Of a stretch of DNA of 64,000 nucleotides, positions 20,612-29,893 are shown piece after piece. The DNA is from Ornithinibacillus caprae (lineage in GTDB: Bacteria > Bacillota > Bacilli > Bacillales > Amphibacillaceae), in the NCBI RefSeq assembly GCF_009728145.1, contig NZ_WOCA01000001.1, positions 310,001 through 374,000 of the forward strand, in the 5' to 3' direction. The first letter of the stretch is position 1, and each line of letters starts with the position of its first letter. Below the pieces are notes generated by a model. That model saw only the letters and a program-made list of their open reading frames with translations, was not told where the DNA came from and searched no databases. Both the position numbers and the translations under genes were made by a program.

Positions 20612-20983
20612 ATGAGAAAAAACCCAGTGATTCCATATGCAATGATAGCTGTAATCGGAATACTTACTGTAATTGTTTTATCATTTATTGGTGTAAATCA
20701 ACGTGATCAGTTAGCTGAAGGTGAACACGGAGAAGCTACTCAAAATGAAGAGGGCGAAACCACTACAGATCCAGAAGCAATATATGAAACAAATTGTGCG
20801 ATGTGTCACGGAGGAGATTTAACTGGAGGAATGGGTCCGGACTTAACTCAAGTTGGTGCGGAATTGTCTGCTGATGAAATCTCTAACATTATTGTAAATG
20901 GTCAAGGTGATATGCCTGCTCAGGGACATCTTTCAGAAGGTGAAGTATCATCTCTTGTTGAATGGTTAAGTGAAAAGCAATAG
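20612..20983 (+). CDS. cccA: Membrane-anchored cytochrome c-550
   Basis: 123 residues. One N-terminal membrane anchor (about 7-28), an acidic linker (Glu/Thr-rich, about 35-55) and a class I c-type domain with the haem site CAMCH and a probable axial Met in GDMPAQG. In B. subtilis cccA also lies just downstream of sigA. It carries electrons on the outer face of the membrane, probably towards a haem-copper oxidase. Confidence 0.93.
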   Translation: MRKNPVIPYAMIAVIGILTVIVLSFIGVNQRDQLAEGEHGEATQNEEGETTTDPEAIYETNCAMCHGGDLTGGMGPDLTQVGAELSADEISNIIVNGQGDMPAQGHLSEGEVSSLVEWLSEKQ

Positions 20984-21000
20984 CAAATTGAATCTTGACG

Positions 21001-21040
21001 AAAGAAGCTTTCTGCGAAAAAACAGAAAGCTTTTCTTTTA
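21001..21040 (+). terminator. Terminator after cccA
   Basis: The stem GAAGCTTTCTG / CAGAAAGCTTTTC is followed by TTTT. Confidence 0.88.
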
Positions 21041-21098
21041 TCCCCGATATAACAGGCGGTAAGATCCCTGTTGATTGAAGGATTCACATTATCCATTA
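21039..21098 (+). repeat. Dispersed intergenic repeat, copy C (short form)
   Basis: TTATCCCCGATATAACAGGC and GGTAAGATCCCTG are joined directly to TTGATTGAAGGATTCACATTATCC. It shares both edges with copies A and E but lacks the central hairpin arm. Confidence 0.6.
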
Positions 21099-21134
21099 CT
21101 AGAAGAAGATTTAATTTACATATTGGAGGTACTT

Positions 21135-21848
21135 ATGGAAGAATCAATCAAGCTTTCCAAGAGGTTATCCATTGTTGCATCTTATCTACCGTCAGGAGCA
21201 GTATTTGCTGATATAGGCTCAGATCACGCCTATCTCCCGTGCTTTGTATGTTCGAATGATAATGAAGCGCGTGCAATTGCTGGCGAAGTTAATGTAGGAC
21301 CATATGAGAGTGCAAAAGAAACAGTTAATTACTATCAATTAAATGATGTAGTAGATGTTCGCTTAGGTAATGGGTTAGAAGTTGTAACACCAGGAGAAGT
21401 AGAACAAGTGGTAATTGCTGGTATGGGAGGCGCATTAATAAAAAGTATTTTAGAGGAAGGTGTTGATAACTTAAAGAATGCCAAAAGAATCATTGCCCAA
21501 CCAAATGTAGACGAAAAAAATGTTCGTACATGGCTCACAACGAATGACTATGTTATTTCACATGAGGCAATAACAGAAGAAAATGGTCATATTTATGAGA
21601 TTATTGTTGCTGATCGTTACAAAAATGGGAAGCAATTAACGGAAATGGAAATTCTTTTTGGACCAGAACTATTAAAAAGTAAACCTAGTGAATTTTATCA
21701 GAAATGGAAGTTGGAGCGAGAGAAACGGTTACGGGTAATTGAGCAATTAAATCAGGCAAAAATTCCGCCAAAAGAGAAGATTTATCAATTTGAACATGAG
21801 TTAAAAATGATCGAGGAGGTTTTAATGGATGAAAAAACCATTGACTAA
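21135..21848 (+). CDS. trmK: tRNA (adenine22-N1)-methyltransferase TrmK
   Basis: 237 residues from ATG at 21135, five bases after GGAGGT; a longer frame from 21075 runs through repeat copy C and is rejected. It has a Rossmann SAM-binding fold (FADIGSDHAYLP) and the active-site NPPY-like region VVIAGMGG, plus a C-terminal coiled coil. It methylates A22 of tRNAs. Its 3' end overlaps yqfO by 20 bases, the usual Bacillus pair. Confidence 0.92.
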   Translation: MEESIKLSKRLSIVASYLPSGAVFADIGSDHAYLPCFVCSNDNEARAIAGEVNVGPYESAKETVNYYQLNDVVDVRLGNGLEVVTPGEVEQVVIAGMGGALIKSILEEGVDNLKNAKRIIAQPNVDEKNVRTWLTTNDYVISHEAITEENGHIYEIIVADRYKNGKQLTEMEILFGPELLKSKPSEFYQKWKLEREKRLRVIEQLNQAKIPPKEKIYQFEHELKMIEEVLMDEKTID

Positions 21849-22938
21849 TTCGGATGTCTTTAAGGTCATGGAAGAATGGGCACCAAAATCGTTAGCCTAT
21901 GATTGGGATAATGTTGGACTTCAAGTTGGTTCTCATAATAAAACCGTTAAAAAAATAATGATCACGCTTGATGTTATGGAAGAAGTAGTTGATGAGGCAA
22001 TCCAACAAAACGTAGATCTTATTATTGCTCATCACCCATTACTATTTAAACCGTTACATCAAGTTAATACGGATAGTCCGCATGGCAGGATCGTTAAAAA
22101 ATTAATTGAGAATGAAATTACCGTTTATGCTTCACATACTAACTTAGATGCTGCAGTTGGCGGTGTAAACGACATGTTAAGTGACCAATTGAATTTGACA
22201 CAAAGGGAAGTATTAGCTGATACGTATCACGAATCCCTTTATAAAATTGCGATTTATGTTCCTGTTTCCCATAAAGCTGATGTGCTTGAAGCACTAAGTA
22301 ATCAAGGGGCAGGACATATAGGTAATTATAGTCATTGTTCATTTCAAACAGAAGGCACTGGTACTTTTAAACCACTTGAAGGTTCTACCCCTTATATTGG
22401 TAGCGAAGATGAAATAGAAAATGTACATGAAGTTAAAATTGAGACGATAGTTGAAGAAAGTAAATTACATGATGTAGTCCGTGCAATGATTACTAGTCAC
22501 CCATACGAAGAACCTGCCTATGATATTTATCCATTACAAAACGAAGGCAAATCATTTGGTATAGGTCGTATTGGTGAGCTAAAAGAGCACATGAACCTAG
22601 AGGCTTTTTGTGGACGTCTTAAGAGATCTATGGGTGTTTCTCATGTAAGAGCGACTGGAGATCTATCTAAAAAGGTAAAAAAAGTTGCTGTTCTTGGTGG
22701 TAGTGGTGAAAAGTATATTCATATGGCTAAAAGAAAAGGTGCAGATGTTTATGTTACTGGAGATATGACCTTTCATATGGCTCAGGAAGCATGGCAAATG
22801 GGACTTGCTGTTGTTGATGCTGGTCACTATATTGAATCCATCATGAAAACTGGAACAAAAAAACATCTGGAAAACAAACTGAAGGAAATAGAGATTATTA
22901 CCTCTACAGTAGATACCGATCCTTTTAAATTTGTTTAA
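21829..22938 (+). CDS. yqfO: Nif3-like dinuclear metal center protein YqfO
   Basis: 369 residues. The Nif3/DUF34 fold carries metal-binding motifs IIAHHPLLF, SHTNLDA and, near the C-terminus, GHYIES. A PII/CutA-like insert occupies about residues 130-235 (YKIAIYVPV...HVVRAMITSHPYEEPAYDIY region), as in longer Firmicute members. It is proposed to act as a metal-dependent hydrolase or GTP cyclohydrolase-like protein, but the substrate is unsettled. ATG at 21829 follows GAGGAGG and overlaps trmK. Confidence 0.92.
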   Translation: MKKPLTNSDVFKVMEEWAPKSLAYDWDNVGLQVGSHNKTVKKIMITLDVMEEVVDEAIQQNVDLIIAHHPLLFKPLHQVNTDSPHGRIVKKLIENEITVYASHTNLDAAVGGVNDMLSDQLNLTQREVLADTYHESLYKIAIYVPVSHKADVLEALSNQGAGHIGNYSHCSFQTEGTGTFKPLEGSTPYIGSEDEIENVHEVKIETIVEESKLHDVVRAMITSHPYEEPAYDIYPLQNEGKSFGIGRIGELKEHMNLEAFCGRLKRSMGVSHVRATGDLSKKVKKVAVLGGSGEKYIHMAKRKGADVYVTGDMTFHMAQEAWQMGLAVVDAGHYIESIMKTGTKKHLENKLKEIEIITSTVDTDPFKFV

Positions 22939-23010
22939 TAGTGAAGAATATGTATACCATATTAATGATATGGTGTTAAGATGATAGTGATCATCAAAAG
23001 GAGTATTATT

Positions 23011-24321
23011 ATGGAAAAAAAATTTAATGATTTTTCATTACAACCAATTATGTTGGATGTAATAAACCAATTAGGCTTTAAGCAACCAACAGAGATTCAA
23101 GAAAAGGTGATACCGGCTATCCTTAATGGGAAAAGTGTGATAGGGCAATCCCACACTGGATCTGGTAAAACACATGCCTACCTCATCCCTTTGTTTAATC
23201 AAATGGATACAACCAAAAGAGAGATTCAGTTTGTAATTACAGCACCAACTAGAGAGTTAGCAATGCAAATATTTGATGAAGTTAAAAAAATGATTAAGTA
23301 TGCCGATAAAGAACAGAAATGGATTGCAAAATTACTGGTTGGTGGTACGGATAAACAGAAAATGGTTGAAAAACTAAAAGAACCCCCACATATTGTTGTA
23401 GGTACACCGGGTAGAATTTTAGACTTGGTTAAAGAAGAGGCAATCTCTCTTTATTCTGCAAAATCATTTGTTATTGATGAAGCAGATTTAATGTTGGATT
23501 TAGGCTTTATTAATGAAGTTGATCAATTACTCGTTCGGAGCAATCCAGATATTCAACTTCTAGTTTACTCTGCGACTATACCGCAACGTTTAGAGCACTT
23601 CTTAAAAAAATATTTGGAGAATCCATTACATGTTAAAATTGCTAACGAATTATCTCCTGAAACGATGGAGCATCGTTTAGTTGCTCTCAAGCATCGTAAG
23701 GAAGCAGATGTTATTTATGAGATATCTAAAGCTATTCACCCTTATTTAGCTATTATTTTTACCAATGGTAAGGATAAGGCTAATGAGTTGGCTGATGAAT
23801 TGTTAGACAGAGGATTAGATGTTGGGTTAATTCACGGTGGTTTAACACCACGTGAAAGAAAACGCGTACTAAAGGATATCCAAAACTTACGTTATCAATA
23901 TATCGTAGCGACAGACTTAGCAGCTAGGGGAATCGATATAAAGGGTGTCAGCCATGTGATCAATGCCCAAATACCAAAAGAAGAAGAATTTTATATTCAT
24001 CGAGTAGGACGTACAGCAAGAGCAGGGATGGAAGGAACTGCAATAAGTTTATACCATGAGGAAGATTTACAACTTATCCAGAAATTAGAACAAAAAGGAT
24101 TGGACTTTGTTTTTACTGATGTTAAAAATGGCCAGTGGATGGAAGCAAAGCCATGGAATGAGCGAAATCTTCGGACGAAAGTAACAACAAATGTAGAAAA
24201 AGAAGCTTGGAAAAAGGTACGTAAACCAAAGAAAGTTAAACCAGGCTATAAAAAGAAAATGAAAAAGCAACAAGAATCGATTAAAAAGCAGATAACCAAA
24301 AGAACAAAATATAAAAAGTAA
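23011..24321 (+). CDS. cshB: DEAD-box RNA helicase CshB
   Basis: 436 residues from ATG at 23011 after AAAAGGAG. Helicase motifs in order: Q motif PTEIQ, Walker A SHTGSGKT, PTRELA, GTPGR, DEAD, SAT, and HRVGRTARAG. The tail is strongly Lys-rich (KPKKVKPGYKKKMKKQQ). It is a cold-shock helicase that assists RNA unfolding and ribosome assembly. It sits 24 bases before nfo, as in B. subtilis yqfR-yqfS. Confidence 0.95.
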   Translation: MEKKFNDFSLQPIMLDVINQLGFKQPTEIQEKVIPAILNGKSVIGQSHTGSGKTHAYLIPLFNQMDTTKREIQFVITAPTRELAMQIFDEVKKMIKYADKEQKWIAKLLVGGTDKQKMVEKLKEPPHIVVGTPGRILDLVKEEAISLYSAKSFVIDEADLMLDLGFINEVDQLLVRSNPDIQLLVYSATIPQRLEHFLKKYLENPLHVKIANELSPETMEHRLVALKHRKEADVIYEISKAIHPYLAIIFTNGKDKANELADELLDRGLDVGLIHGGLTPRERKRVLKDIQNLRYQYIVATDLAARGIDIKGVSHVINAQIPKEEEFYIHRVGRTARAGMEGTAISLYHEEDLQLIQKLEQKGLDFVFTDVKNGQWMEAKPWNERNLRTKVTTNVEKEAWKKVRKPKKVKPGYKKKMKKQQESIKKQITKRTKYKK

Positions 24322-24345
24322 GTGTAATAGGGAGAGGTGTACACA

Positions 24346-25239
24346 TTGTTGAAAATAGGTTCACATGTATCAATGAGTGGTAAAAAAATGCTTCTAGCTT
24401 CGAGTGAAGAAGCAGTTTCTTATGGTGCAAATACATTTATGATTTATACAGGAGCACCACAAAATACGAGAAGAAAAGCAATTGAAGAATTAAATATTGA
24501 AAAAGGTCTAGAACATATGGAAGCAAATGGCATTTCAAATATTGTTGTTCATGCACCATATATTATTAATATTGGAAATACAACTAAACCAGAAACATTC
24601 GAATTAGGGGTAAATTTTTTACGAAGTGAAATCGAGAGAACTCAAGCGCTTGGTGCTAAACAAATTGTTTTACATCCTGGAGCGCATGTAGGTGCAGGTG
24701 CCGAAAAGGGTATAGAAAAAATTATAGAAGGTCTAAATGAAGTTTTAGAAAAGGAAAAGGATGTACAAATAGCACTTGAAACAATGGCTGGTAAGGGCTC
24801 AGAGGTAGGTCGAACGTTTGATGAAATAGCTAAAATTATTGATGGTGTAACACACAATGAGAAGCTATCTGTATGCTTAGATACCTGTCATATTCATGAT
24901 GCTGGTTATGATATTGTCAATGACTTTGATGGAGTACTAAATGACTTCGATAAGATTATCGGTATTGATCGTATAAAAGTAGTTCATGTCAACGATAGCA
25001 AAAATGAACGTGGTGCGCATAAGGATAGACATGAAAATATCGGTTTTGGTCATATTGGCTTTGAAGCATTAAACTATGTCATTCATCATCCTCAACTAGA
25101 GGATTTACCGAAAATCTTGGAAACACCATATGTTGGTGAAGATAAAAAGAATAAAAAACCTCCTTACAAATTTGAAATCAATATGATTAAGGACGGAAAT
25201 TTTGTACCTGATTTAAAAGAAATGATAATGAATCAGTAA
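24346..25239 (+). CDS. nfo: Endonuclease IV (AP endonuclease)
   Basis: 297 residues, the same length as B. subtilis YqfS. It is a TIM-barrel AP endonuclease with zinc-ligand motifs ([48 protein letters not shown]). It cleaves DNA 5' to abasic sites. TTG at 24346 (MLKIGSH) follows GGGAGAGG; the in-frame GTG at 24337 overlaps that site. Confidence 0.95.
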   Translation: MLKIGSHVSMSGKKMLLASSEEAVSYGANTFMIYTGAPQNTRRKAIEELNIEKGLEHMEANGISNIVVHAPYIINIGNTTKPETFELGVNFLRSEIERTQALGAKQIVLHPGAHVGAGAEKGIEKIIEGLNEVLEKEKDVQIALETMAGKGSEVGRTFDEIAKIIDGVTHNEKLSVCLDTCHIHDAGYDIVNDFDGVLNDFDKIIGIDRIKVVHVNDSKNERGAHKDRHENIGFGHIGFEALNYVIHHPQLEDLPKILETPYVGEDKKNKKPPYKFEINMIKDGNFVPDLKEMIMNQ

Positions 25240-25244
25240 TGAGT

Positions 25245-25284
25245 AAAAAGGAATCTTGTTGTATGATCAAGATTCCTTTTTTAT
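25245..25284 (+). terminator. Terminator after nfo
   Basis: The stem AAAGGAATCTTG / CAAGATTCCTTT is followed by T-run. Confidence 0.9.
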
Positions 25285-25327
25285 TTCGCATATAATGGTC
25301 AGTAAAACCCCTAACTAATGGGAATTT
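25283..25327 (+). repeat. Dispersed intergenic repeat, copy D (partial)
   Basis: TTTCGCATATAATGGTCAGT and AAAACCCC match the left half of copy A. The right end is degenerate. Confidence 0.45.
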
Positions 25328-25345
25328 CTTTAGTCCAACCTTTAG

Positions 25346-25630
25346 TTATTTAAATAAAGATTCAAGACCATAAGCTTTAACCATCTCATTGAACAATTTA
25401 TTAGCTTTTTTAGCTGTTTCCGTATCTGTTATTCGTGCAAGCTCTTGAAGCATTTTTTTATGATCCTTTTTATTGAAAGGGTCTATTTTTTTCGTTTTGA
25501 TATATTTCGCTATTTCTTCTGCTTCATTTTTTGAAATATGAAAGCCGTATTCTTTTGCATAATTACGAATTTCATTAGGTGTAAGTTGTTTCATTTTATT
25601 AATGATTAGTTCTTTAATAAATGTGGACAT
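25346..25630 (-). CDS. yqfT: DUF2624 family protein (YqfT-like)
   Basis: 94 residues, all helical and Lys-rich, with the SPxE-like conserved segment TPNEIRNYAKEYGFHISKNEA. A clear AAAGGAG lies before the ATG on the minus strand. It keeps the place of B. subtilis yqfT after nfo. Function unknown. Confidence 0.8.
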   Translation of the reverse strand: MSTFIKELIINKMKQLTPNEIRNYAKEYGFHISKNEAEEIAKYIKTKKIDPFNKKDHKKMLQELARITDTETAKKANKLFNEMVKAYGLESLFK

Positions 25631-25816
25631 ACGTAATCTCCTTTAAAATTTAACTGTTATTTTACTATATGCACAAGAGCGAGTGAACTCAACTTGTCTC
25701 CGAGTATTTTGCTTTTTATAGAAGCAATTGTTTCTTTTCCCATAAAGTAACATTATATTATGACGAACAAATCATAAACTATAGATGCACCTCAACTTAA
25801 AAAGGAGGTCTAACTA

Positions 25817-26227
25817 ATGGATGAATTCAATCGTCGAGACAATGACAATATTGAAGATGCTCCAAATCACGGTGGCCCGACTAACGAAGGACCAATAGCT
25901 CCTGGGAATTTTGAAAAACCAGAAACAATCGCTACGTATAGTGATCGTGATGAAGAAACCGCTGCAGAGTTGACTGCAGATGATTATGAACGCCAACCTG
26001 TTAGAGTTGATGAAGAAGAAGGTGTAGAGGCTAACACTGCGATGGGGTGGATAGCTATCGCATTATCTATTGTATCCTTCTTCTGGTTACCAATTATCTT
26101 GGGTGCCGCTGGTGTAATTGTTGGTTTTATGGCAAGAGCTCGTAACGCTGATACGTTAGGTAATATTGCTATTGTTGCAGGGGCAATTTCCATTGTATTC
26201 GCGCTCTTTATAGGACCATTTCTTTAA
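25817..26227 (+). CDS. yqfX: DUF4190-like small membrane protein (YqfX-like)
   Basis: 136 residues. The acidic, probably disordered N-terminal half is rich in Asp/Glu/Asn; the C-terminal half has two membrane helices (about 77-104 and 110-134) with glycine-rich packing. This resembles YqfX-type proteins of Bacillus in the same location. AAAGGAGG precedes the ATG. Function is unknown; ispG, which follows yqfX in B. subtilis, is absent here. Confidence 0.75.
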   Translation: MDEFNRRDNDNIEDAPNHGGPTNEGPIAPGNFEKPETIATYSDRDEETAAELTADDYERQPVRVDEEEGVEANTAMGWIAIALSIVSFFWLPIILGAAGVIVGFMARARNADTLGNIAIVAGAISIVFALFIGPFL

Positions 26228-26229
26228 AT

Positions 26230-26260
26230 GAAGAGGCTGACTTTTGGTCAGCCTCTTTTC
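26230..26260. terminator. Bidirectional terminator between convergent genes
   Basis: The perfect stem AAGAGGCTGAC / GTCAGCCTCTT lies between the plus-strand YqfX-like gene and the minus-strand YqfZ-like gene. Confidence 0.85.
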
Positions 26261-26268
26261 GTATAGTC

Positions 26269-26592
26269 TCACTCGTTATACATCGGAAAGTAATAAAATG
26301 AATTTGATTTTATATTATATGGGTCGACGTGGGGGTTTAATTGTTTAAAATCACTTAAGATTCGATTAACATCTAATTGTGCTGATTCAAAATTGTTTAA
26401 CCTCTCAACCACTGATAAAACTGTCTCTCCGTGTGATACTTTTACTTTTACTGCTTGGTACATATTGTGTTCAGTATCAACCACTACCTTTTTTTCTTGC
26501 TCATTACTTTTTACCTCGGTACCGATGGTAATGTCTTTATAAACACTTATTAAAAATAGTATAATGAGTAAGTAGAGCAGAAATTTTTTCAT
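26269..26592 (-). CDS. yqfZ: LysM-domain membrane-anchored protein (YqfZ-like)
   Basis: 107 residues. One N-terminal membrane helix (about 4-20), then a LysM-like domain beginning VKVSHGETVLSVVERLN. LysM modules bind peptidoglycan, so this is probably an envelope or spore-coat-associated protein. AAAAGGAG precedes the ATG on the minus strand. The corresponding B. subtilis gene is yqfZ. Confidence 0.78.
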   Translation of the reverse strand: MKKFLLYLLIILFLISVYKDITIGTEVKSNEQEKKVVVDTEHNMYQAVKVKVSHGETVLSVVERLNNFESAQLDVNRILSDFKQLNPHVDPYNIKSNSFYYFPMYNE

Positions 26593-26662
26593 TTTCGAAT
26601 AGCTCCTTTTTTAGCAGGTAAGGGTTTTTGTATGAAAGTATGACTATAGCCAAACTTTCTAA

Positions 26663-26689
26663 TGAAACTTTCCACTACGTATATTCGTA
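26663..26689 (+). promoter_or_regulatory. SigW-type ECF promoter of the second NfeD gene
   Basis: TGAAAC at 26663-26668 and CGTA at 26686-26689 are separated by 17 bases, the same layout as ahead of yqeZ. It lies inside the longer open frame, which argues that translation begins downstream at 26721. Confidence 0.7.
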
Positions 26690-26720
26690 TAATGAATTAA
26701 AAGAAAAGGAGGGGGAAGTA

Positions 26721-27350
26721 TTGGAAATATTCACATATGATTGGATAGGTATGGTGATTACTGGGTTCGCTACTTTATTTTTAATTGGAGAAATTCTTGT
26801 TAATATGCGTGGTTTTTTTGCATTATTAGGAATTGGATTTATAACAGTATATTTTTCTGTTTACTTAGAAACAAGCTCCCTTATCATTATGCTTATTATT
26901 TATTTTGTTGGTTTATTACTAATCGTAATAGATGGAAAATTATTAAATGATGGCACATTAGCAACAATAGGTGTTGCAAGTATGTTAACGGCAGTTGCTT
27001 TACCTGCTCCCTCATTTGGTGCTGGATTGTATGCAGTTCTTGGAGTACTAATTGGTGTAGGGTCTTCATTTTTCTTCTTAAAGGTATTTAAACGTAGAGA
27101 AATGTGGACAAAAATTGCTCTAAAAGATCGGTTAACAAAAGAGGCTGGTTATAGTTCAATGAATAAAGACTATGAAGCACTAGTAAATCAAGAAGGAATT
27201 ACACTAAATGATCTTCGACCAGTAGGGACAATTCGAATTGATAATAAGGATTATAGTGCGGTTTCAAATGGTCAATGGATCCCAAAAAATAGTACTGTTT
27301 GTGTAGTAAATGTTGATGGTACGAAAATTCTAGTTGAAAAAACAAATTAA
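26721..27350 (+). CDS. NfeD-like membrane protein, short form
   Basis: 209 residues from TTG at 26721, which follows GGAGGGGG. The frame is open from 26628, but that part carries the SigW-type promoter and is unlikely to be translated. Four or five membrane helices (about 5-150) are followed by a C-terminal OB-fold NfeD domain (EGITLNDLRPVGTIRIDNKDYSAVS). It lacks the ClpP-like protease part of YqeZ, like the short NfeD proteins such as YuaF. No flotillin gene is adjacent, which is unusual. Confidence 0.85.
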   Translation: MEIFTYDWIGMVITGFATLFLIGEILVNMRGFFALLGIGFITVYFSVYLETSSLIIMLIIYFVGLLLIVIDGKLLNDGTLATIGVASMLTAVALPAPSFGAGLYAVLGVLIGVGSSFFFLKVFKRREMWTKIALKDRLTKEAGYSSMNKDYEALVNQEGITLNDLRPVGTIRIDNKDYSAVSNGQWIPKNSTVCVVNVDGTKILVEKTN

Positions 27351-27351
27351 T

Positions 27352-27402
27352 AAAAAGCTCTTATCGAATAATGTAGACGCATTTCGATGAGAGCTTTTTT
27401 AT
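27352..27402 (+). terminator. Terminator after the short NfeD gene
   Basis: The stem AAAAGCTCTTATCGAA / TTTCGATGAGAGCTTTT is followed by a T-run. Confidence 0.87.
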
Positions 27403-27488
27403 CTTTTGATAACTTAATTTTAGAACCGAATAATTAACCTTTATACGAAAATAATAGGGGTACAAGTAAAAGATTGAAATTAGTTTTG

Positions 27489-27527
27489 TAAATTTAATGT
27501 TAATTTTTACTTAACATACTTTACAAA
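27489..27527 (+). promoter_or_regulatory. Possible PhoP boxes upstream of Na/Pi cotransporter
   Basis: TTAATT at 27500 and TTAACA at 27511 are 11 bases apart. Weaker boxes TAAATT (27489) and TACAAA (27522) continue the period. PhoP sites in Bacillus are direct TT(A/T/C)ACA repeats at this spacing. Confidence 0.4.
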
Positions 27528-27599
27528 ACGCTTGTCATCTTCAATAATGATTAAGGCATGTCTACTAACAACAAGATTTTTTGAAGGGAAGGAATTTCA

Positions 27600-29228
27600 T
27601 TGGATATCGATATACAGACACTCCTGTTTGAATTTATAGGAGGATTAGGGATTTTCCTACTAGGTATTAAGTATATGGGGGAAGGGCTTCAAAAGTCCGC
27701 GGGTGACCGATTACGTGATATTTTGGATCGTTTTACAAGCAACCCATTACTAGGTGTTTTAGCCGGAATTATCGTTACTATTCTTATTCAAAGTAGTTCA
27801 GGAACAACCGTATTAACTATTGGTTTAGTAAATGCAGGATTCATGACTCTAAGACAAGCTATCGGTGTTATTATGGGTGCTAACATCGGTACTACAGTCA
27901 CAGCGTTTGTTATTGGACTAGATATTGGAGAATATGCACTTCCGATAATTGCAATTGGCTGTTTCCTACTATTTTTCTTTAAAAATACAAAAGTCAACAA
28001 TATTGGACAGACTATTTTCGGCTTTGGTGCACTGTTTTTTGGTCTAGAATTGATGAGTGGAGGTTTAAAACCCCTTCGTACATTAGATGTCTTCCAAGAA
28101 CTGACAGTAGAGATGAGTACACATCCAGTATTGGGTGTAGTAATTGGTACAGTGTTTACAGTAATTGTTCAAAGTTCCAGTGCAACAATTGGGATATTAC
28201 AATCATTATTTTCTGAAGGTGCGATACACTTACAGGCAGCACTTCCTGTATTATTTGGAGATAATATTGGAACAACAATTACTGCAATCTTAGCTTCTAT
28301 TGGAGCAAGTGTAGCAGCTAGAAGAGCGGCATTAACACATGTTATTTTTAACTTGATTGGTACTACTATTGTTCTTATATTATTAGTTCCGTTTACTAAT
28401 TATGTATTGTTATTACAGGAACAATTTAATTTAAATGAAGAAATGACAATTGCATTTGCACATGGTAGTTTTAACGTAGTTAACACACTCATTCAATTAC
28501 CATTTATCGGTGCACTTGCATGGATTGTAACAAGAATTGTCCCAGGTAAAGATGTTATCGTGGAATACAAACCACAGCATCTGGATCCTATATTCATCCA
28601 ACAGTCATCAACATTAGCATTAGATCAAGCAAAGGCCGAAGTTGTTCGCATGGGTGAGTATGCTTCTAAGGGATTAGAAGAGACAAACTTGTATTTAACA
28701 AACCACCATCAAAAGCACTCTGAAATGGCAATGCAGATTGAAGGTGCTTTAAATAATCTAGACAGGAAAATCACTGATTATCTAATAGAATTGTCTGGAG
28801 AATCGATGTCCGAATTAGAAAGTGCAAAACACACTGCATTAATGGATTCTGTACGTGATATTGAACGAATGGGAGACCATTTTGAAAATATTATCGAATT
28901 AATTGACTATAAAATATCAAATAAAGTTCAATTAACAGATCAAGCTATTGAAGATCTTAACAATATGTTTGATTTAACGATATTAACAGTAAAACAAGCT
29001 ATTAAATCTCTTGACGAATCGAATCGAGAGGAAGCTCTTGCAGTAGTACAGAAAGAAGATCAAATAGATAAGATGGAGCGTGCTTTCCGTAAAAAGCATA
29101 TCATTCGAATGAATGAAGGGCTATGTAGTGCATCTGCAGGAATTGTATTTGTTGATATCATCAGTAACCTAGAACGTATTGGAGATCACGCAGTAAATAT
29201 TGCTGAAGCTGTTTTAGGTGAAAAGTAG
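27600..29228 (+). CDS. Na/Pi cotransporter family protein with PhoU domain
   Basis: 542 residues. Two inverted membrane repeats contain the signature QSSSGTTVLTIGL and QSSSATIGIL motifs (about 62 and 198), giving 8-9 helices over residues 1-310. A cytoplasmic PhoU-like helical domain fills about 345-540 (RDIERMGDHFENI, ERIGDHAVNIAEA). It probably imports phosphate with sodium. The start is TTG after GGGAAGGAA. Possible PhoP boxes lie upstream. Confidence 0.92.
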   Translation: MDIDIQTLLFEFIGGLGIFLLGIKYMGEGLQKSAGDRLRDILDRFTSNPLLGVLAGIIVTILIQSSSGTTVLTIGLVNAGFMTLRQAIGVIMGANIGTTVTAFVIGLDIGEYALPIIAIGCFLLFFFKNTKVNNIGQTIFGFGALFFGLELMSGGLKPLRTLDVFQELTVEMSTHPVLGVVIGTVFTVIVQSSSATIGILQSLFSEGAIHLQAALPVLFGDNIGTTITAILASIGASVAARRAALTHVIFNLIGTTIVLILLVPFTNYVLLLQEQFNLNEEMTIAFAHGSFNVVNTLIQLPFIGALAWIVTRIVPGKDVIVEYKPQHLDPIFIQQSSTLALDQAKAEVVRMGEYASKGLEETNLYLTNHHQKHSEMAMQIEGALNNLDRKITDYLIELSGESMSELESAKHTALMDSVRDIERMGDHFENIIELIDYKISNKVQLTDQAIEDLNNMFDLTILTVKQAIKSLDESNREEALAVVQKEDQIDKMERAFRKKHIIRMNEGLCSASAGIVFVDIISNLERIGDHAVNIAEAVLGEK

Positions 29229-29244
29229 TTTTTATCACAGACTG

Positions 29245-29289
29245 AATCACACAGTAATTCGATTTATTGAATTTACTGTGTGATTTTTG
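29245..29289 (+). terminator. Terminator after the Na/Pi cotransporter
   Basis: The stem AATCACACAGTAA / TTACTGTGTGATT is followed by TTTT. The 29229-30030 gap otherwise holds a promoter and the tRNA-associated repeats; no coding gene is supported. Confidence 0.88.
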
Positions 29290-29541
29290 TTGTTGTAGGT
29301 TACATAAATTCAAGTTTTGGGAATAACGGAATGAGGATTCATTTTATTCGTATCGGATTTTCATTCCTTTAATGTATACGTTATTAAGGAATAGCTGGTT
29401 AACTAATAAGAACGACTAAATACTACATTTTTTTAAATATATGTATAACTTTTATTGAAATCTAACCAAGAAGATGGTATATTAATTCTTGTCGTCTCAA
29501 CCATACATATTAATCGACATTATAAGAATTAGAAATATATA

Positions 29542-29570
29542 TTGACATATTTGCATTATCATGATAAATT
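29542..29570 (+). promoter_or_regulatory. Promoter of the tRNA cluster
   Basis: TTGACA at 29542-29547 is followed after 17 bases by TAAATT at 29565, preceded by TGA (extended -10). A perfect palindrome TTATCATGATAA lies in the spacer and may be an operator. Confidence 0.55.
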
Positions 29571-29710
29571 ATATTTCGTTCCTTAAAAAAATTGAAACAA
29601 GCTGTTGTGCTGCAAGCACCATACATCGGTGAATAAACGAGAAGATGTAGGGGTCCAGCTTCATTGGTTATGCTAACAAAATTATAATGAAGACAACTTT
29701 TTAAAATTAT

Positions 29711-29733
29711 TCCACAGTAGCTCAGTGGTAGAG
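29711..29733 (+). pseudogene. Truncated tRNA-Asn 5' fragment 1
   Basis: The 23 bases match tRNA-Asn positions 1-23 exactly, through the D-arm, then diverge to GATGAGCAAAGCATC. No anticodon arm or 3' half is present. Confidence 0.88.
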
Positions 29734-29870
29734 ATGAGCAAAGCATCTACCGAAAAAGCTACGAATAACCCCGAAGCACCATACACCCGTGAATAAACGA
29801 GAAGATGTAGGGGTCCAGCTTCATTGGTTAAGCTAACAAAAATATAATGAAGGCAACTTTTTAAAATTAT

Positions 29871-29893
29871 TCCACAGTAGCTCAGTGGTAGAG
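29871..29893 (+). pseudogene. Truncated tRNA-Asn 5' fragment 2
   Basis: Same 23 bases as fragment 1 and as the intact tRNA-Asn at 30031, again followed by the repeat core rather than the rest of the tRNA. Confidence 0.88.
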
